DNA from: Flammeovirgaceae bacterium
Lineage (GTDB): Bacteria > Bacteroidota > Bacteroidia > Cytophagales > Cyclobacteriaceae
Direction: 5' to 3'
Length of the DNA: 64,000 nucleotides
NCBI GenBank assembly: GCA_021300095.1
Contig: JAJTHV010000088.1
Span: forward strand, 1 to 64,000
A program made the position numbers and the translations under genes. This document shows positions 34,046 through 43,812 of the stretch, piece after piece (the stretch's first letter is position 1; every line of letters begins with the position of its first letter). The notes under the pieces are model-generated. The model searched no databases, had not been told where the DNA came from, and saw only the letters and a list, made by a program, of their open reading frames with translations.

Positions 34046-35446
34046 GTGCTTCGATTTTTTAGATACAATGATCCGTACCGTTTATTGGCGGTGCTTTTTA
34101 TTCTGGTGGCAATCAGTTTGCCGCTTTTCATCAGTCCTGCTGAGATCACGTGGCAAGAGCTGAGCGATCGTGTGCTGGGGGCGGCTCTGAACGAAGGCAA
34201 GTCTATTTATACCGGCATCGTGGATGATACGGCCCCGCTGTTTGCATGGTTCACCGGTTGGATGGATTTTGTTTTTGGTAGCTCGTTAACTGCCCGGCAC
34301 ATCCTTGCCTTCCTATTGATATTTTTTCAAGCTTCGTTTTTTGCCATCCTGCTTATCAGCAACAAGGCGTATAACGAAAACACGTATTTGCCGGCACTAA
34401 TTTTTGGAGTGCTCGGCTTTTTTTCGTTTGATATGCTTTCGCTTTCGCCAGAACTTCTTGCTTCCACCATTCTGCTCTTCGCCCTCAATAATCTTTTCAA
34501 AGAAATCGAATTCAGAGAACAGCGCGATGAAGTGCTTTTTAACCTCGGACTTTATCTGGGCATCGCATCGTTGGTTTTATTTAGCTGCTTTGTGTTCTTG
34601 CCCGGCACACTCATTATCCTCTTTGTTTTTACCCGCATGGATTTACGCAGGGCCCTTTTACTCATTTTTAGCTTTGCGCTGCCTCATCTTTTGCTCTTGT
34701 CGGTTTTCTATCTCCGAAACAATGAGCGCTTTCTGCTGGACTATTTTTATGCTCCTAACTTTACGTTTCACACCGAGGCCATTCTTTCTTCCGTTTCGCT
34801 TTTATGGCTCACAGCTGTGCCCATAATTTATTTTTTGTTTTCGTTGGTCATGCTCAACCGCGAAGCTCATTTTACCAAATACCAATCGCAATTGCTGCAG
34901 GTGATGTTGCTTTGGCTGACGATTGCGCTTATCCATTTAGTAATTACCCGGGAGCGAACTCCGCATAGTTTCTACTTCTTTTTGCCGCCACTTTGTTATT
35001 TCATTAATCATTACCTTCTGCTCATTCGAAGAAAGTGGTTGGCAGAAACCACGCTGCTTTTTTTATTGGCGACCGTCATTAGTATTTCGTTCATGAGCAA
35101 AGCCGGCAAAATAAAAGCGATTAATTACAGTCAGATTTTTGCGCAAACTCCCGCCAACATGCCCCCCTGGAAAGAGAAGCGAGTTCTATTATTAGAAAAA
35201 AATCAAGGTTACTATTTAGAGAATAGACTGGGGTCTGCTTTTCTGGATTGGGAATTATCAAAAGGTATTTTTGAAAAACCAACTTTATTTGAAAATGTGA
35301 ATCAGGTTGATAGATCGTTTCAGCAAGATGCACCAGATGTGATTGTCGATAAAGACAACCTGATGGAACCATTTTTTGAGAAGCTTCCGGCCTGGAAATC
35401 CAAATACAAAAAAGATAAACAGATGTACTACAAAATCAGCAACTGA
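34046..35446 (+). CDS. Polytopic membrane protein (DUF6427-like)
   Basis: I start at the GTG at 34046 (MLRFFRYNDPYRLL), which matches how such proteins begin; a TTG seven codons upstream is also open. The 466 residues hold about ten to twelve hydrophobic helices with an acidic loop GKSIYTGIVDDTAPLFAW after the first helix, in the manner of GT-C glycosyltransferases. DUF6427 or a PMT-like role is my best guess. A soluble 90-residue tail ends the protein. Its last 11 bases overlap the convergent rpiB gene, forming a hairpin. Confidence 0.7.
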   Translation: MLRFFRYNDPYRLLAVLFILVAISLPLFISPAEITWQELSDRVLGAALNEGKSIYTGIVDDTAPLFAWFTGWMDFVFGSSLTARHILAFLLIFFQASFFAILLISNKAYNENTYLPALIFGVLGFFSFDMLSLSPELLASTILLFALNNLFKEIEFREQRDEVLFNLGLYLGIASLVLFSCFVFLPGTLIILFVFTRMDLRRALLLIFSFALPHLLLLSVFYLRNNERFLLDYFYAPNFTFHTEAILSSVSLLWLTAVPIIYFLFSLVMLNREAHFTKYQSQLLQVMLLWLTIALIHLVITRERTPHSFYFFLPPLCYFINHYLLLIRRKWLAETTLLFLLATVISISFMSKAGKIKAINYSQIFAQTPANMPPWKEKRVLLLEKNQGYYLENRLGSAFLDWELSKGIFEKPTLFENVNQVDRSFQQDAPDVIVDKDNLMEPFFEKLPAWKSKYKKDKQMYYKISN

Positions 35447-35451
35447 TTTTG
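35431..35451. terminator. Bidirectional hairpin in overlapping 3' ends
   Basis: CAAAATCAG and CTGATTTTG pair perfectly around CAA. It lies within the last codons of both the plus-strand membrane gene and rpiB. There is no long T tract. Confidence 0.5.
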
Positions 35452-35873
35452 TCCACTCTGCGTGCGTGGCGCCCGCCCTCAAAAGCTGAATGCAAAAACT
35501 TATCAAGAATTTTCTCGGCTAATTCAATGGAAACATGGCGAGCCGGAATGCAAAGCACATTCGCGTTGTTGTGCGTGCGTGCCAATTCGGCCAACTCTTC
35601 TTTCCAGCAAATGGCTGCTCGGATGCCTTGATGCTTATTGGCCGTCATGGCCACGCCATTGGCGCTTCCACAAATCAACAGGCCCAGATCAAATTCTTTA
35701 TTCTCTACACCACTCGCTACCGGATGCGCAAAATCAGGATAATCTGCCGAATCGCTGCTGTGGGTTCCAAAGTCTTTAACGGCATACCCATTTTTTTCCA
35801 ACCATTTTTCCAGCAATTCTTTGTATTCAAAGCCGGCATGATCGGCACCTATTGCAATTTTTTCTATGGCCAT
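35436..35873 (-). CDS. rpiB: Ribose 5-phosphate isomerase B
   Basis: It interconverts ribulose 5-phosphate and ribose 5-phosphate in the pentose pathway. The 145 residues show GADHAGFEYK, DFGTHS, YPDFAHPVA, LLICGSANGVAM and RTHNNANVLCIPAR, all RpiB signatures, including the catalytic cysteine in ICGSANG. It follows tatC by five bases. Its stop codon lies inside the converging neighbour. Confidence 0.95.
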   Translation of the reverse strand: MAIEKIAIGADHAGFEYKELLEKWLEKNGYAVKDFGTHSSDSADYPDFAHPVASGVENKEFDLGLLICGSANGVAMTANKHQGIRAAICWKEELAELARTHNNANVLCIPARHVSIELAEKILDKFLHSAFEGGRHARRVDKISC

Positions 35874-35878
35874 AGTGA

Positions 35879-36718
35879 TTAATTATTTTGTTGATCGGCT
35901 CGCAGCTCTTCTGCCTCCGCCTTTTCTTTTTGTTTTACTACAATCGAGGAAATGTAAATGCTGATTTCAAATAAGATATACAACGGCAATGAGATTACAG
36001 TTAAGCTGAACGGATCTCCGGAAGGAGTAATCACAGCACCTAAAATCAGGATAACAACAATAGAATGTTTGCGGTAGTGGCGCATGAGCTGTGGAGTAAC
36101 CATTCCGATTTTAGAAAGGAAGTAGATGACCATAGGGAATTGGAACAAAAGCCCACAGCCCAGTACTAAACTTGAAATGGTAGAAACATACGAAGTGATA
36201 TCAAATTCATTAACGATCAGATCGCTGATGGAATAGGTAGCCAAAAACCAAATGGTGGTGGGGCATAAAATATAGTAACCAAACAAAACACCAGTCAAAA
36301 ACAGAAAGGAAATGGCAAACACTGCTCCTTTGGAATATTTTACTTCTTTCGTTTGAAGGCCCGGTTTTACAAATCGCCATAGCTCCCATGCTACATATGG
36401 AAATGCAATAATCAATCCGATCACAAAAGAAGCAGTCAACGACATCATAAACTGCCCAGTCATGTTTCGGCTTTGAATCTTAAATGGCAAATCTGTCACG
36501 CACAGCTCGGTGAGTCCTGTTAACTTACTCAATTCACACATGTATTTGAATGTAGGGAAATTGAGTTTTGCGGGCGCAATAATGACATACTCAAAGATCT
36601 CTTTGATAAACACAAATGATCCGATCATGGCAATAAAGATCACGCTGGTCGATCGCACTACGTGCCAGCGAAGTTCCTCCATGTGATCAAGGAATGACAT
36701 TTCTTTTTCTTCAGACAT
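35879..36718 (-). CDS. tatC: Sec-independent protein translocase TatC
   Basis: The 279 residues start with MSFLDHMEELRWHVVRS, the TatC signature that binds twin-arginine signals, and have six membrane helices. The periplasmic FVKPGLQTKEVKYSKG and AVITPSGDPFS stretches are typical. It is the central receptor for folded proteins with twin-arginine signals. The tatA/B genes are not in the window. rpiB begins five bases after its stop. Confidence 0.95.
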   Translation of the reverse strand: MSEEKEMSFLDHMEELRWHVVRSTSVIFIAMIGSFVFIKEIFEYVIIAPAKLNFPTFKYMCELSKLTGLTELCVTDLPFKIQSRNMTGQFMMSLTASFVIGLIIAFPYVAWELWRFVKPGLQTKEVKYSKGAVFAISFLFLTGVLFGYYILCPTTIWFLATYSISDLIVNEFDITSYVSTISSLVLGCGLLFQFPMVIYFLSKIGMVTPQLMRHYRKHSIVVILILGAVITPSGDPFSLTVISLPLYILFEISIYISSIVVKQKEKAEAEELRADQQNN

Positions 36719-36817
36719 TACGTACAGTTAAAATAAGAGTTAAATCTTTCAAGAGTGATCAAGTCATTTTGCTACGAAGAAAGTTTACTCGTTTTACTAC
36801 TCAGCAAAATTTATACA

Positions 36818-38089
36818 CTAGGCGAACAGAGGAAACTTCTTCATCAGTGCGTTTACTTTGCGCTTCACGGCTTTCAGATGCTTGCTGTCTTCTGGCTTTT
36901 TCAAAGCTTCATCAATTAAATCAACCACTTTCACCACATCCTTTTCTTTCAGACCTCGCGTAGTAATGGCCGGTGTGCCAATACGCATTCCCGATGTTAC
37001 CATCGGAGACTGTGTATCAAACGGAACCATGTTTTTGTTAATGGTAATGTCGGCTTGAATCAATGCCTCTTCGGCCAATTTACCCGTCAGGTTTTTAGAG
37101 CGAAGATCAATCAACATCAAATGATTGTCGGTTCCACCGGAAATGATTTTATATCCCTTAGCCGTAAATGCTTGCGCCATGGCTTTGGCATTTTTGGCTA
37201 CTTGCACTACATATTCTAAATACTCGTCAGTCAAGGCTTCGCCGAAGGCAATTGCTTTGGCAGCGATTACGTGTTCCAATGGACCACCCTGTGTACCTGG
37301 GAAAACACCGGAATCTAAAACAGACGACATTTTGCGCAACTCACCTTTGGGAGTTTTTAAGCCAAACGGATTATCGAAATTCTTTCCGATCATAATCAAC
37401 CCACCACGAGGGCCACGCAAAGTTTTGTGTGTAGTGGTCGTAACAATGTGGCAATGCTCCAGTGGATCATTCAATAATCCGCGAGCAATCAAACCGGCCG
37501 GGTGAGAAATATCGGCCAACAAAAGGGCACCTACGCTATCAGCCGCTTCGCGCAACTTTTTATAGTCCCAATCGCGGCTATAGGCAGAGGCTCCGCAAAT
37601 TACCATCTTCGGTTTTTCACGCTGCGCAATTTCGATCACCTTATCAAAATCAATCAAGCCGGTCTCTTGTTCTACACCATAAAAAGAAGGCTGATACAAT
37701 TTGCCCGAAAAATTCACCGGAGATCCGTGCGTTAAATGGCCTCCATGCGATAGATCAAATCCTAAAATTTTATCGCCCGGTTTCAAACAAGCCAACATGA
37801 CTGCGGCATTGGCTTGTGCGCCCGAGTGAGGTTGCACATTGGCCCATTCGGCACCAAACAATTGCTTAATACGGTCAATGGCCAATTGCTCCACCTCGTC
37901 TACCACCTCACAACCACCATAATAGCGTTTGCCCGGTAGTCCTTCGGCATATTTGTTCGTAAGCACAGAGCCTTGTGCTTTCATTACCTGCTGCGAGGTA
38001 AAATTTTCAGAGGCAATCAGTTCGATGCCGTGCTCTTGGCGTTGCTTTTCTTTTTCAATGAGGTCGAAGATGACTTTGTCGCGCTTCAT
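36818..38089 (-). CDS. glyA: Serine hydroxymethyltransferase
   Basis: It makes glycine and 5,10-methylene-tetrahydrofolate from serine. The start is the ATG at 38089 ([10 protein letters not shown]), giving 423 residues as expected. Visible motifs: [21 protein letters not shown], the PLP lysine in [13 protein letters not shown], and GTPAITTRG near the end. Upstream on the same strand is an acyltransferase (57-base gap). Confidence 0.97.
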   Translation of the reverse strand: MKRDKVIFDLIEKEKQRQEHGIELIASENFTSQQVMKAQGSVLTNKYAEGLPGKRYYGGCEVVDEVEQLAIDRIKQLFGAEWANVQPHSGAQANAAVMLACLKPGDKILGFDLSHGGHLTHGSPVNFSGKLYQPSFYGVEQETGLIDFDKVIEIAQREKPKMVICGASAYSRDWDYKKLREAADSVGALLLADISHPAGLIARGLLNDPLEHCHIVTTTTHKTLRGPRGGLIMIGKNFDNPFGLKTPKGELRKMSSVLDSGVFPGTQGGPLEHVIAAKAIAFGEALTDEYLEYVVQVAKNAKAMAQAFTAKGYKIISGGTDNHLMLIDLRSKNLTGKLAEEALIQADITINKNMVPFDTQSPMVTSGMRIGTPAITTRGLKEKDVVKVVDLIDEALKKPEDSKHLKAVKRKVNALMKKFPLFA

Positions 38090-38146
38090 GAGTAGGTTTT
38101 TAAGGCACCAAAAATAGGCATAGAGCGCGCATTTGCCTAAAAACAA

Positions 38147-38992
38147 TCAACTTTCCTCACGTTTCCTTTTCCATCGCTCATGCGACCATAACCAACTGGC
38201 AGGGTTTTCGGTGATAAACTGCTCTACCGTTTTCGCATAGTTTTCTACAATAGCCTGACTATCGCGCTGATAAGGTGGTGCTGCTATGGGGATAAGTTCT
38301 GCCTCATAGTAGCCCCGTTTTACCTTTTTGCACTGTACAAAAAATGCAGGATACTGAGTTACTACGGCCAATTGACCAATGCCTTGAAAAAAAGCTGTAT
38401 CCTGATGCAGAAAGCTTGTCCACACTTTCTTTTCAAAGTTGGGAAACTGATCGGCAATAATGGCAACTGCTTTGGAGATGTTTTTCCTGCGAATGGATTC
38501 TCGGGCAGTTTGGCCTCGTTCGATCGCATACGCACCAAACCGACAGCGTATCTGTAACAAAAAGTGATCAAACGATGGACTACTCTGTTTTTGGTAGACG
38601 AAATCGATCGGCAAGGGTAAATTGATACTACCGGAGACCATCAGCCACTCCCAATTAAATTGATGCGATGCCAACAGAATGACAGATTGCTTTTGTTTAG
38701 CAAAAGGTTGCAATACTTCGGGATTCCGGTAGCGCATACGATTGGTTAACTCTGCCTTGCTAATGGAAAGGAGCTTGATCGTCTCCATGGCATAGTCGCA
38801 CAGGTTTTGATAAAAATCTTTTTCAATCAATCGCAAGTCTTTGTCGCTGGCTAATGGAAAAGAGTTTTTCAGATTTTTCCACACCACATCTCTGCGGTAC
38901 TTCAACAGCCGATAGCCTACAAAAAAAAGAAAGTCAGAGAGCCAATAGAGCGCAAACAAAGGTAAACGAGAGATGAGCCGAAGCAGAAGCAT
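38147..38992 (-). CDS. LpxL/HtrB-like lipid A acyltransferase
   Basis: The 281 residues contain the catalytic H-x4-E of the lysophospholipid acyltransferase family (ASHQFNWEW) and a single N-terminal membrane helix. The YRRDVVWKNLKNSFP and WLWSHERWKRK stretches are typical of LpxL-type enzymes in this phylum. It should add a secondary acyl chain to lipid A at the inner membrane. It is divergent from a short-chain dehydrogenase gene. Confidence 0.87.
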   Translation of the reverse strand: MLLLRLISRLPLFALYWLSDFLFFVGYRLLKYRRDVVWKNLKNSFPLASDKDLRLIEKDFYQNLCDYAMETIKLLSISKAELTNRMRYRNPEVLQPFAKQKQSVILLASHQFNWEWLMVSGSINLPLPIDFVYQKQSSPSFDHFLLQIRCRFGAYAIERGQTARESIRRKNISKAVAIIADQFPNFEKKVWTSFLHQDTAFFQGIGQLAVVTQYPAFFVQCKKVKRGYYEAELIPIAAPPYQRDSQAIVENYAKTVEQFITENPASWLWSHERWKRKREES

Positions 38993-39019
38993 AAGTTCAC
39001 TATTACACGATTGTTTATG

Positions 39020-39027
39020 TACTTTTG
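39020..39027 (+). promoter_or_regulatory. -7 element before the SDR gene
   Basis: TACTTTTG matches TANNTTTG and lies 18 bases before the ATG at 39046. Confidence 0.4.
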
Positions 39028-39045
39028 TTGGATATTGAAGTTCGT

Positions 39046-39852
39046 ATGAAAGATAAAGTCGTCATTATCACGGGAGGATCTTCAGGCATTGGCAAAGCAA
39101 TGGCAGAGGTTTTTGGTCTCAACGGTTCAAAGATATTTATTACCGGACGAAATTTAACGGATTTACATCAGGCTGTCACCGATTTAAAAAGCAAAGGCAT
39201 TGATGCCCATGGCTTTCAGGCAGATGTAAGTGTGGAAGATGATAATCGGAAGATGGCCGAGGAGGCCATTCAAAAATTTGGAAGAATTGATGTGCTAATC
39301 AACAATGCGGGCATCTCAATGCGGGCATTATTCAGTGAGGTGGATTTGGATGTCGTGAAAAAAGTGATGGACATCAACTTTTACGGAGTACTTTATGCGA
39401 CTAAATATTGTTTGCCGGAAATCATGAAGCATCAGGGCTCTGTAGTGGGCATTTCATCGATAGCCGGCTATCGTGGACTACCGGGGCGCACGGGTTATTC
39501 GGCTTCTAAGTTTGCACTCAATGGATTTTTAGAAGTGCTGCGCACGGAAATGTTGAAGAAAGATGTGCATGTATTGACAGCATGTCCCGGCTTTACAGCC
39601 TCTAATATTCGCAAACGATCACTGACAAAAGATGGCACCTCGCAGGGAGAATCGCCTCGCGATGAAGCGGCTATGATGAGTGCAGAAGAGTGCGCTCAAC
39701 ACATCTACAACGCTACAGTAAAGCGTAAAAAAATACTCATCCTCACCGGCCAGGGAAAACTTACCGTGTTTTTGAATAAGTTTTTACCCGGACTAACCGA
39801 CAAGTTGGTCTATAATGTCATGGCGAAAGAAGCGAACGCTCCAATCAAATAG
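39046..39852 (+). CDS. Short-chain dehydrogenase/reductase
   Basis: I start at the ATG at 39046 (MKDKVVIITGG). The 268-residue Rossmann enzyme has TGGSSGIG (cofactor loop), NNAGIS and the catalytic YSASK with Ser in SSIAG. It belongs to the classical SDR group. The C-terminal half has an unusual KRKKILILTGQGKL stretch. Its TAG lies one base before the convergent transglutaminase gene. Substrate unknown. Confidence 0.9.
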   Translation: MKDKVVIITGGSSGIGKAMAEVFGLNGSKIFITGRNLTDLHQAVTDLKSKGIDAHGFQADVSVEDDNRKMAEEAIQKFGRIDVLINNAGISMRALFSEVDLDVVKKVMDINFYGVLYATKYCLPEIMKHQGSVVGISSIAGYRGLPGRTGYSASKFALNGFLEVLRTEMLKKDVHVLTACPGFTASNIRKRSLTKDGTSQGESPRDEAAMMSAEECAQHIYNATVKRKKILILTGQGKLTVFLNKFLPGLTDKLVYNVMAKEANAPIK

Positions 39853-39853
39853 G

Positions 39854-41749
39854 TTACGTCTTACTGAGAAAAACCAATTTGGTGTTATCCGCTTTGTTAA
39901 TGCCTTTATAGAAATCAACCAATTCAGAATAAGCTGCGGGTGGATGTTCGCCCGGAATCATCTTCAGTTTACGAATGTAGATCAGTTTGCCTTGATCGAA
40001 CTTAAAAGTTGCTTCATATTCTCCGTAACGACTGGAAATTTTTACAGGCTGTGGAATAAACTCAGGATAGATTTCTTCTGGGATAGAATAAACAATTGTA
40101 TCCACATCGACATAGGAGCTTTTGAAGATCACCGGATTCTTTCGGGTTTCTGCTTTGGGCGGAATGTAGGTGGTACGATTCATGAGGTTGGGTGTAACAA
40201 AAATTCGTTTGCCACTAACAGATGCATACCGATTCAAAGTAAGTTCTACATTCACAATGGCGGTAGGTACTTTGTCTTTTTTGTTGATCATGTTGAATGC
40301 GCCCAATTCAAAACTAGGAATCCGTAAATTTTCCTGAAGCCATTTTTTTTGTTCATCGTACGAACAGTTGATGCGAAAGGAGAGCCCGTTGTTTTCATAT
40401 TGTAAGCCGGAGTAGGCAGTTGTTACTTTGGCTTTGGCGTTGCCCAATTTATCAAGTACCACTTCTACTTTTTGAAGTTGGGTATTTTGCTCTGTTTTCA
40501 ACTTAGGCGTTCGAACCAATTTACCTCCTTCATCTGTAATCATCAATGCATACCGATCACCTGTGAAATCGCCCAGATAGCCGAATGGATTGGTTTGGCT
40601 GGTGCATTCCAACCATAGAGTGTCTTTGCCATTAGGTACATTAACAATAATATGATTGAAGCGATCAATTGTAAAGTCAGCTGGAATCATTCGTTCCTCG
40701 CGACCGCCATAGATCAATGTGTAATATCCATTCACACCAGCTGCCTTCAAGAGTGACACCATGTAATTCGAAAGCGCCTTGCAATCACCATAGCTATTTA
40801 AGTCAACGACTGATGCATCGAAGGGCTGAAACCCACCAATTCCACGTTGTATGCTGACATATCGGGTTTTGCTTTGAAGCCATTCATAGATCGCTTTCGT
40901 CTTTTCCTCTGTGGTCGATAGGTTCTTGGTTATTTCTTTGACTTTGGCGAACGTAGAAGCAGGAAGCGTACCGCGGCCTTCATTGAGAAGAATTTGCCAC
41001 TTGCCCAACTCATTCCAGGATTTCATGGATCCGCGGTATCCATCGTATTCAAATTCCGATGGACCAATTAGAAAATTGGGAACGTTATTTTTGGCAAACT
41101 TTTCAAACTTTTCGGGTTTAATGTTGGTAAATGACCAAATCAGTTTTTCGTTCGATCCGAGATTTTCTTTTTTTGGTTCTTCAATGGAGTTTAATTTGTA
41201 TCGGGGCTTTAATGCAATTGGGTATTCGATTTCATAGGTTTCTTTTTCAATTGAAACTTCATCATCTGTATACAGAGAGAATGATGGAATTGAATAGAGA
41301 TACTTCATTTCAGTTTCATATTCAAATTCTACTGTGTAGGGGTAGGTTGATTGTTCTAAGTCCATCAACTTGTATCGATTATCCGTAAACAGGCTAACGC
41401 CATCGTACGCACTACGATCGATGATTTCATTGCCCTTTAGTTTTTTGATTTGAACTCCGTTTGCATCGTATGCGATGCCGGATATCGATATTACTTTTTC
41501 TAATTTATCATAATAGACAGCTTCAGTGGCAAATTGCTTTCCGTTTTCGTTCAGAATGGTAATCACCTTATGCACTTTTTGTCGCGAACGATTAATAGAA
41601 ATTATTTCGAAGCGATAAAAGTCTTCACGCACGACCGCGTACATGCCGTCCTTCATATTTTGTGGTATGCTGCTGACCGGATATTTGGGATCGTCTTTGG
41701 CCAAAAGCGTGAATGGAATTGCCAAGAAAAAAACTAAGAGTAAGCGCAT
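39854..41749 (-). CDS. DUF3857/transglutaminase-like secreted protein, triad largely intact
   Basis: A signal peptide (to about residue 17) precedes a DUF3857 beta domain (about 40-220) and a transglutaminase-like core (270-400). The catalytic cysteine is in YGDCKAL (Cys323), the histidine in RFNHIIV (His366); the third position is Glu381 (WLECTS), common in this subfamily. The C-terminal 200 residues are beta-rich. The role is unknown. The next gene upstream encodes a paralogue with the cysteine and histidine lost. Confidence 0.85.
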   Translation of the reverse strand: MRLLLVFFLAIPFTLLAKDDPKYPVSSIPQNMKDGMYAVVREDFYRFEIISINRSRQKVHKVITILNENGKQFATEAVYYDKLEKVISISGIAYDANGVQIKKLKGNEIIDRSAYDGVSLFTDNRYKLMDLEQSTYPYTVEFEYETEMKYLYSIPSFSLYTDDEVSIEKETYEIEYPIALKPRYKLNSIEEPKKENLGSNEKLIWSFTNIKPEKFEKFAKNNVPNFLIGPSEFEYDGYRGSMKSWNELGKWQILLNEGRGTLPASTFAKVKEITKNLSTTEEKTKAIYEWLQSKTRYVSIQRGIGGFQPFDASVVDLNSYGDCKALSNYMVSLLKAAGVNGYYTLIYGGREERMIPADFTIDRFNHIIVNVPNGKDTLWLECTSQTNPFGYLGDFTGDRYALMITDEGGKLVRTPKLKTEQNTQLQKVEVVLDKLGNAKAKVTTAYSGLQYENNGLSFRINCSYDEQKKWLQENLRIPSFELGAFNMINKKDKVPTAIVNVELTLNRYASVSGKRIFVTPNLMNRTTYIPPKAETRKNPVIFKSSYVDVDTIVYSIPEEIYPEFIPQPVKISSRYGEYEATFKFDQGKLIYIRKLKMIPGEHPPAAYSELVDFYKGINKADNTKLVFLSKT

Positions 41750-41805
41750 CGTATTATATCTTTTATTCTAGCAGAAATTGAGGGCCATCGGGAGTGTAAA
41801 CTTTT

Positions 41806-43740
41806 CTATTTTTTCTTTAACACAATTTGTTCGGCCTGCTTCGCTACAACTTGATTGAAAAATTCTTTAACATTCGCATATTCAGTTTGTGATATCATGC
41901 TTCTATTGATCTGAAATATACTCGTCATATTTATAGTGTTTCCCACGGCAGTAACATTGAGAATATATTTTCCTGCATTTCCCGGCAAAGCAATCACTTT
42001 ATTTTTAGGTAAATCGTCAATGGTAAAATTATTCGGGACTACTAACTTAAAAATATATGTTTTATCGATCAACGTGCCAAAATCAATTGGATAGGTACGC
42101 TGATCTGATTTAAATGGATTCTCTTCTGTCCGACTTGACACAAAAGGATTTATGTAAAGAATATCACCGGCAGATGTCATATGATCGGAAATAATCACCT
42201 GATGAGATTCTTTGATAGGTTTACTTAAATCTTTTACATCCTGAAACTCACTTTTTTCAAATTGCCATTGCTTGGTCCCTTTGAAATCCTTCAGGTATTT
42301 TTCCTCACCATTTTTCAGTAACTCGTCCCTTGTGCTATGAGCGTCATAACCATCCATGGTGTATAGAATTTTACCGCTTAGTTCATTCTCTCCAGATATG
42401 GTCATATCAACATTGACTACTGTTTTGGCTTTTGCTTTGCTTGTCACTTCTATCCACCCGAAGTTTTTCTTTGAAACGATTAACCCTTGCCCATTTAAAC
42501 AGCGACTCGGTAGAATGTCGTAAGGTAGATTTTTTTCAGTAGCATCGAGTAGTAGTCTTTTTCCTCCTAATTTCACAGAAGCGATTACGTAGTTGAATTG
42601 CTTTCGCATGGGATAGGATTGTCGGATGATGCCGTGACCTCGTGTACTTAATAGTATCATCTCCACATCAAACCCTGCTTTATCGAGCATAGAAGCCAAA
42701 ATAATGTTCATATCACCGGACGTGCCAGATTTGGTTTCCAATATTTTTTTAATGTTGCCTACGTAGTAATCTTCTTCGCCATCCCACTCTATATTATTCT
42801 TCACATAATTGGAAATCGCAATTACCTTTTGTAAGGAATCGGTAGCGCCACTGGTGATTTGATTTACCTTATCTTTTAAAAATCCTGATTTATCAATCGC
42901 TTTTCCAAATTCTTCATCTTCTAAAAGATCTTTTGTGAGTTTTTCCCACGATGCCATTACTTCTTGTATGTGCGTTCTATAGTTAATGCGCGAAAGTGCG
43001 AAATTCATTTTTGAAATATATTCATCTGTCGAAGTCATGTATGACTCTTCTTTGAAGGCAGGTACATTTCTTGAAATCCAATGATGTCCGATTACGTCTG
43101 TTTCGTAGTACAATTGGCGCTTGGTTTCATAGCTGCTTACAGGTACATACCCTTGCATGTATTTTTCATACGTAAAAAGATCAGGAATCATAGCCCAGTA
43201 CTCACTCAACCGTGTTGGAATGGAGCGCTGAAATGACCAATTGGGGAAGTTGGTAAAGAATTCAGAAGAAATTCGATAAGAATACTCAATCACACTTCCC
43301 ACTTTCACATTGGGAATGGCAAACTTTTGTCGATTGTAATTTCGATTTACTTTTTCTTTGAAGATATTGTCTTTGGATAGCTTACTTTCAACCACCTTTC
43401 CGTTTTCAAGATTGTACGAAGCTGCTTTCAATGCTTGCACTTTCTCTTCGGTAGTTCCAGCATGATAAATCAGAATACTGGTATTCGCATAATCCAGTCC
43501 TTCCTTAGTCAGAATTTTTATTCGAGTGTGGCGCTCAAAATTCAATACAGGCGCATCACCAATAACAGTTATATATGCAATTCCGTAATCCTCTAAAACA
43601 ACCGCTGAAGCCGAAGAATCTTTACTATAAACAGTCATCTTCAAATCCTCCATCGGAATATCCCCGAATTTGATAGGTGATTTTTGCGAGTAACTAATGA
43701 TTGATAGGAGGAGAAGGATGAATGTTAAATAAAGACGCAT
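41806..43740 (-). CDS. DUF3857/transglutaminase-like protein without catalytic Cys or His
   Basis: This 644-residue paralogue has the same signal peptide plus DUF3857 plus transglutaminase-like plan. At the catalytic position GDC it has GDM (Met344), and the histidine is Tyr384 (QFNYVIA); Asp399 remains. It is predicted to be a non-catalytic fold, probably binding a peptide or glycan. It lies upstream of the intact paralogue on the same strand (56-base gap) and divergent from a third member. Confidence 0.85.
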   Translation of the reverse strand: MRLYLTFILLLLSIISYSQKSPIKFGDIPMEDLKMTVYSKDSSASAVVLEDYGIAYITVIGDAPVLNFERHTRIKILTKEGLDYANTSILIYHAGTTEEKVQALKAASYNLENGKVVESKLSKDNIFKEKVNRNYNRQKFAIPNVKVGSVIEYSYRISSEFFTNFPNWSFQRSIPTRLSEYWAMIPDLFTYEKYMQGYVPVSSYETKRQLYYETDVIGHHWISRNVPAFKEESYMTSTDEYISKMNFALSRINYRTHIQEVMASWEKLTKDLLEDEEFGKAIDKSGFLKDKVNQITSGATDSLQKVIAISNYVKNNIEWDGEEDYYVGNIKKILETKSGTSGDMNIILASMLDKAGFDVEMILLSTRGHGIIRQSYPMRKQFNYVIASVKLGGKRLLLDATEKNLPYDILPSRCLNGQGLIVSKKNFGWIEVTSKAKAKTVVNVDMTISGENELSGKILYTMDGYDAHSTRDELLKNGEEKYLKDFKGTKQWQFEKSEFQDVKDLSKPIKESHQVIISDHMTSAGDILYINPFVSSRTEENPFKSDQRTYPIDFGTLIDKTYIFKLVVPNNFTIDDLPKNKVIALPGNAGKYILNVTAVGNTINMTSIFQINRSMISQTEYANVKEFFNQVVAKQAEQIVLKKK

Positions 43741-43812
43741 AATTTTGAAATATATTAAGTGGTAATAATCTTAAAATATTTCAGCTTTGTGAAATTTACC
43801 GTATTATTTTTA

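Noticed and set aside
38090-38146. N-terminal extension of glyA
   Set aside because: The frame stays open to 38146, but GlyA family proteins begin at MKRDKV (38089), and no extra domain is present.
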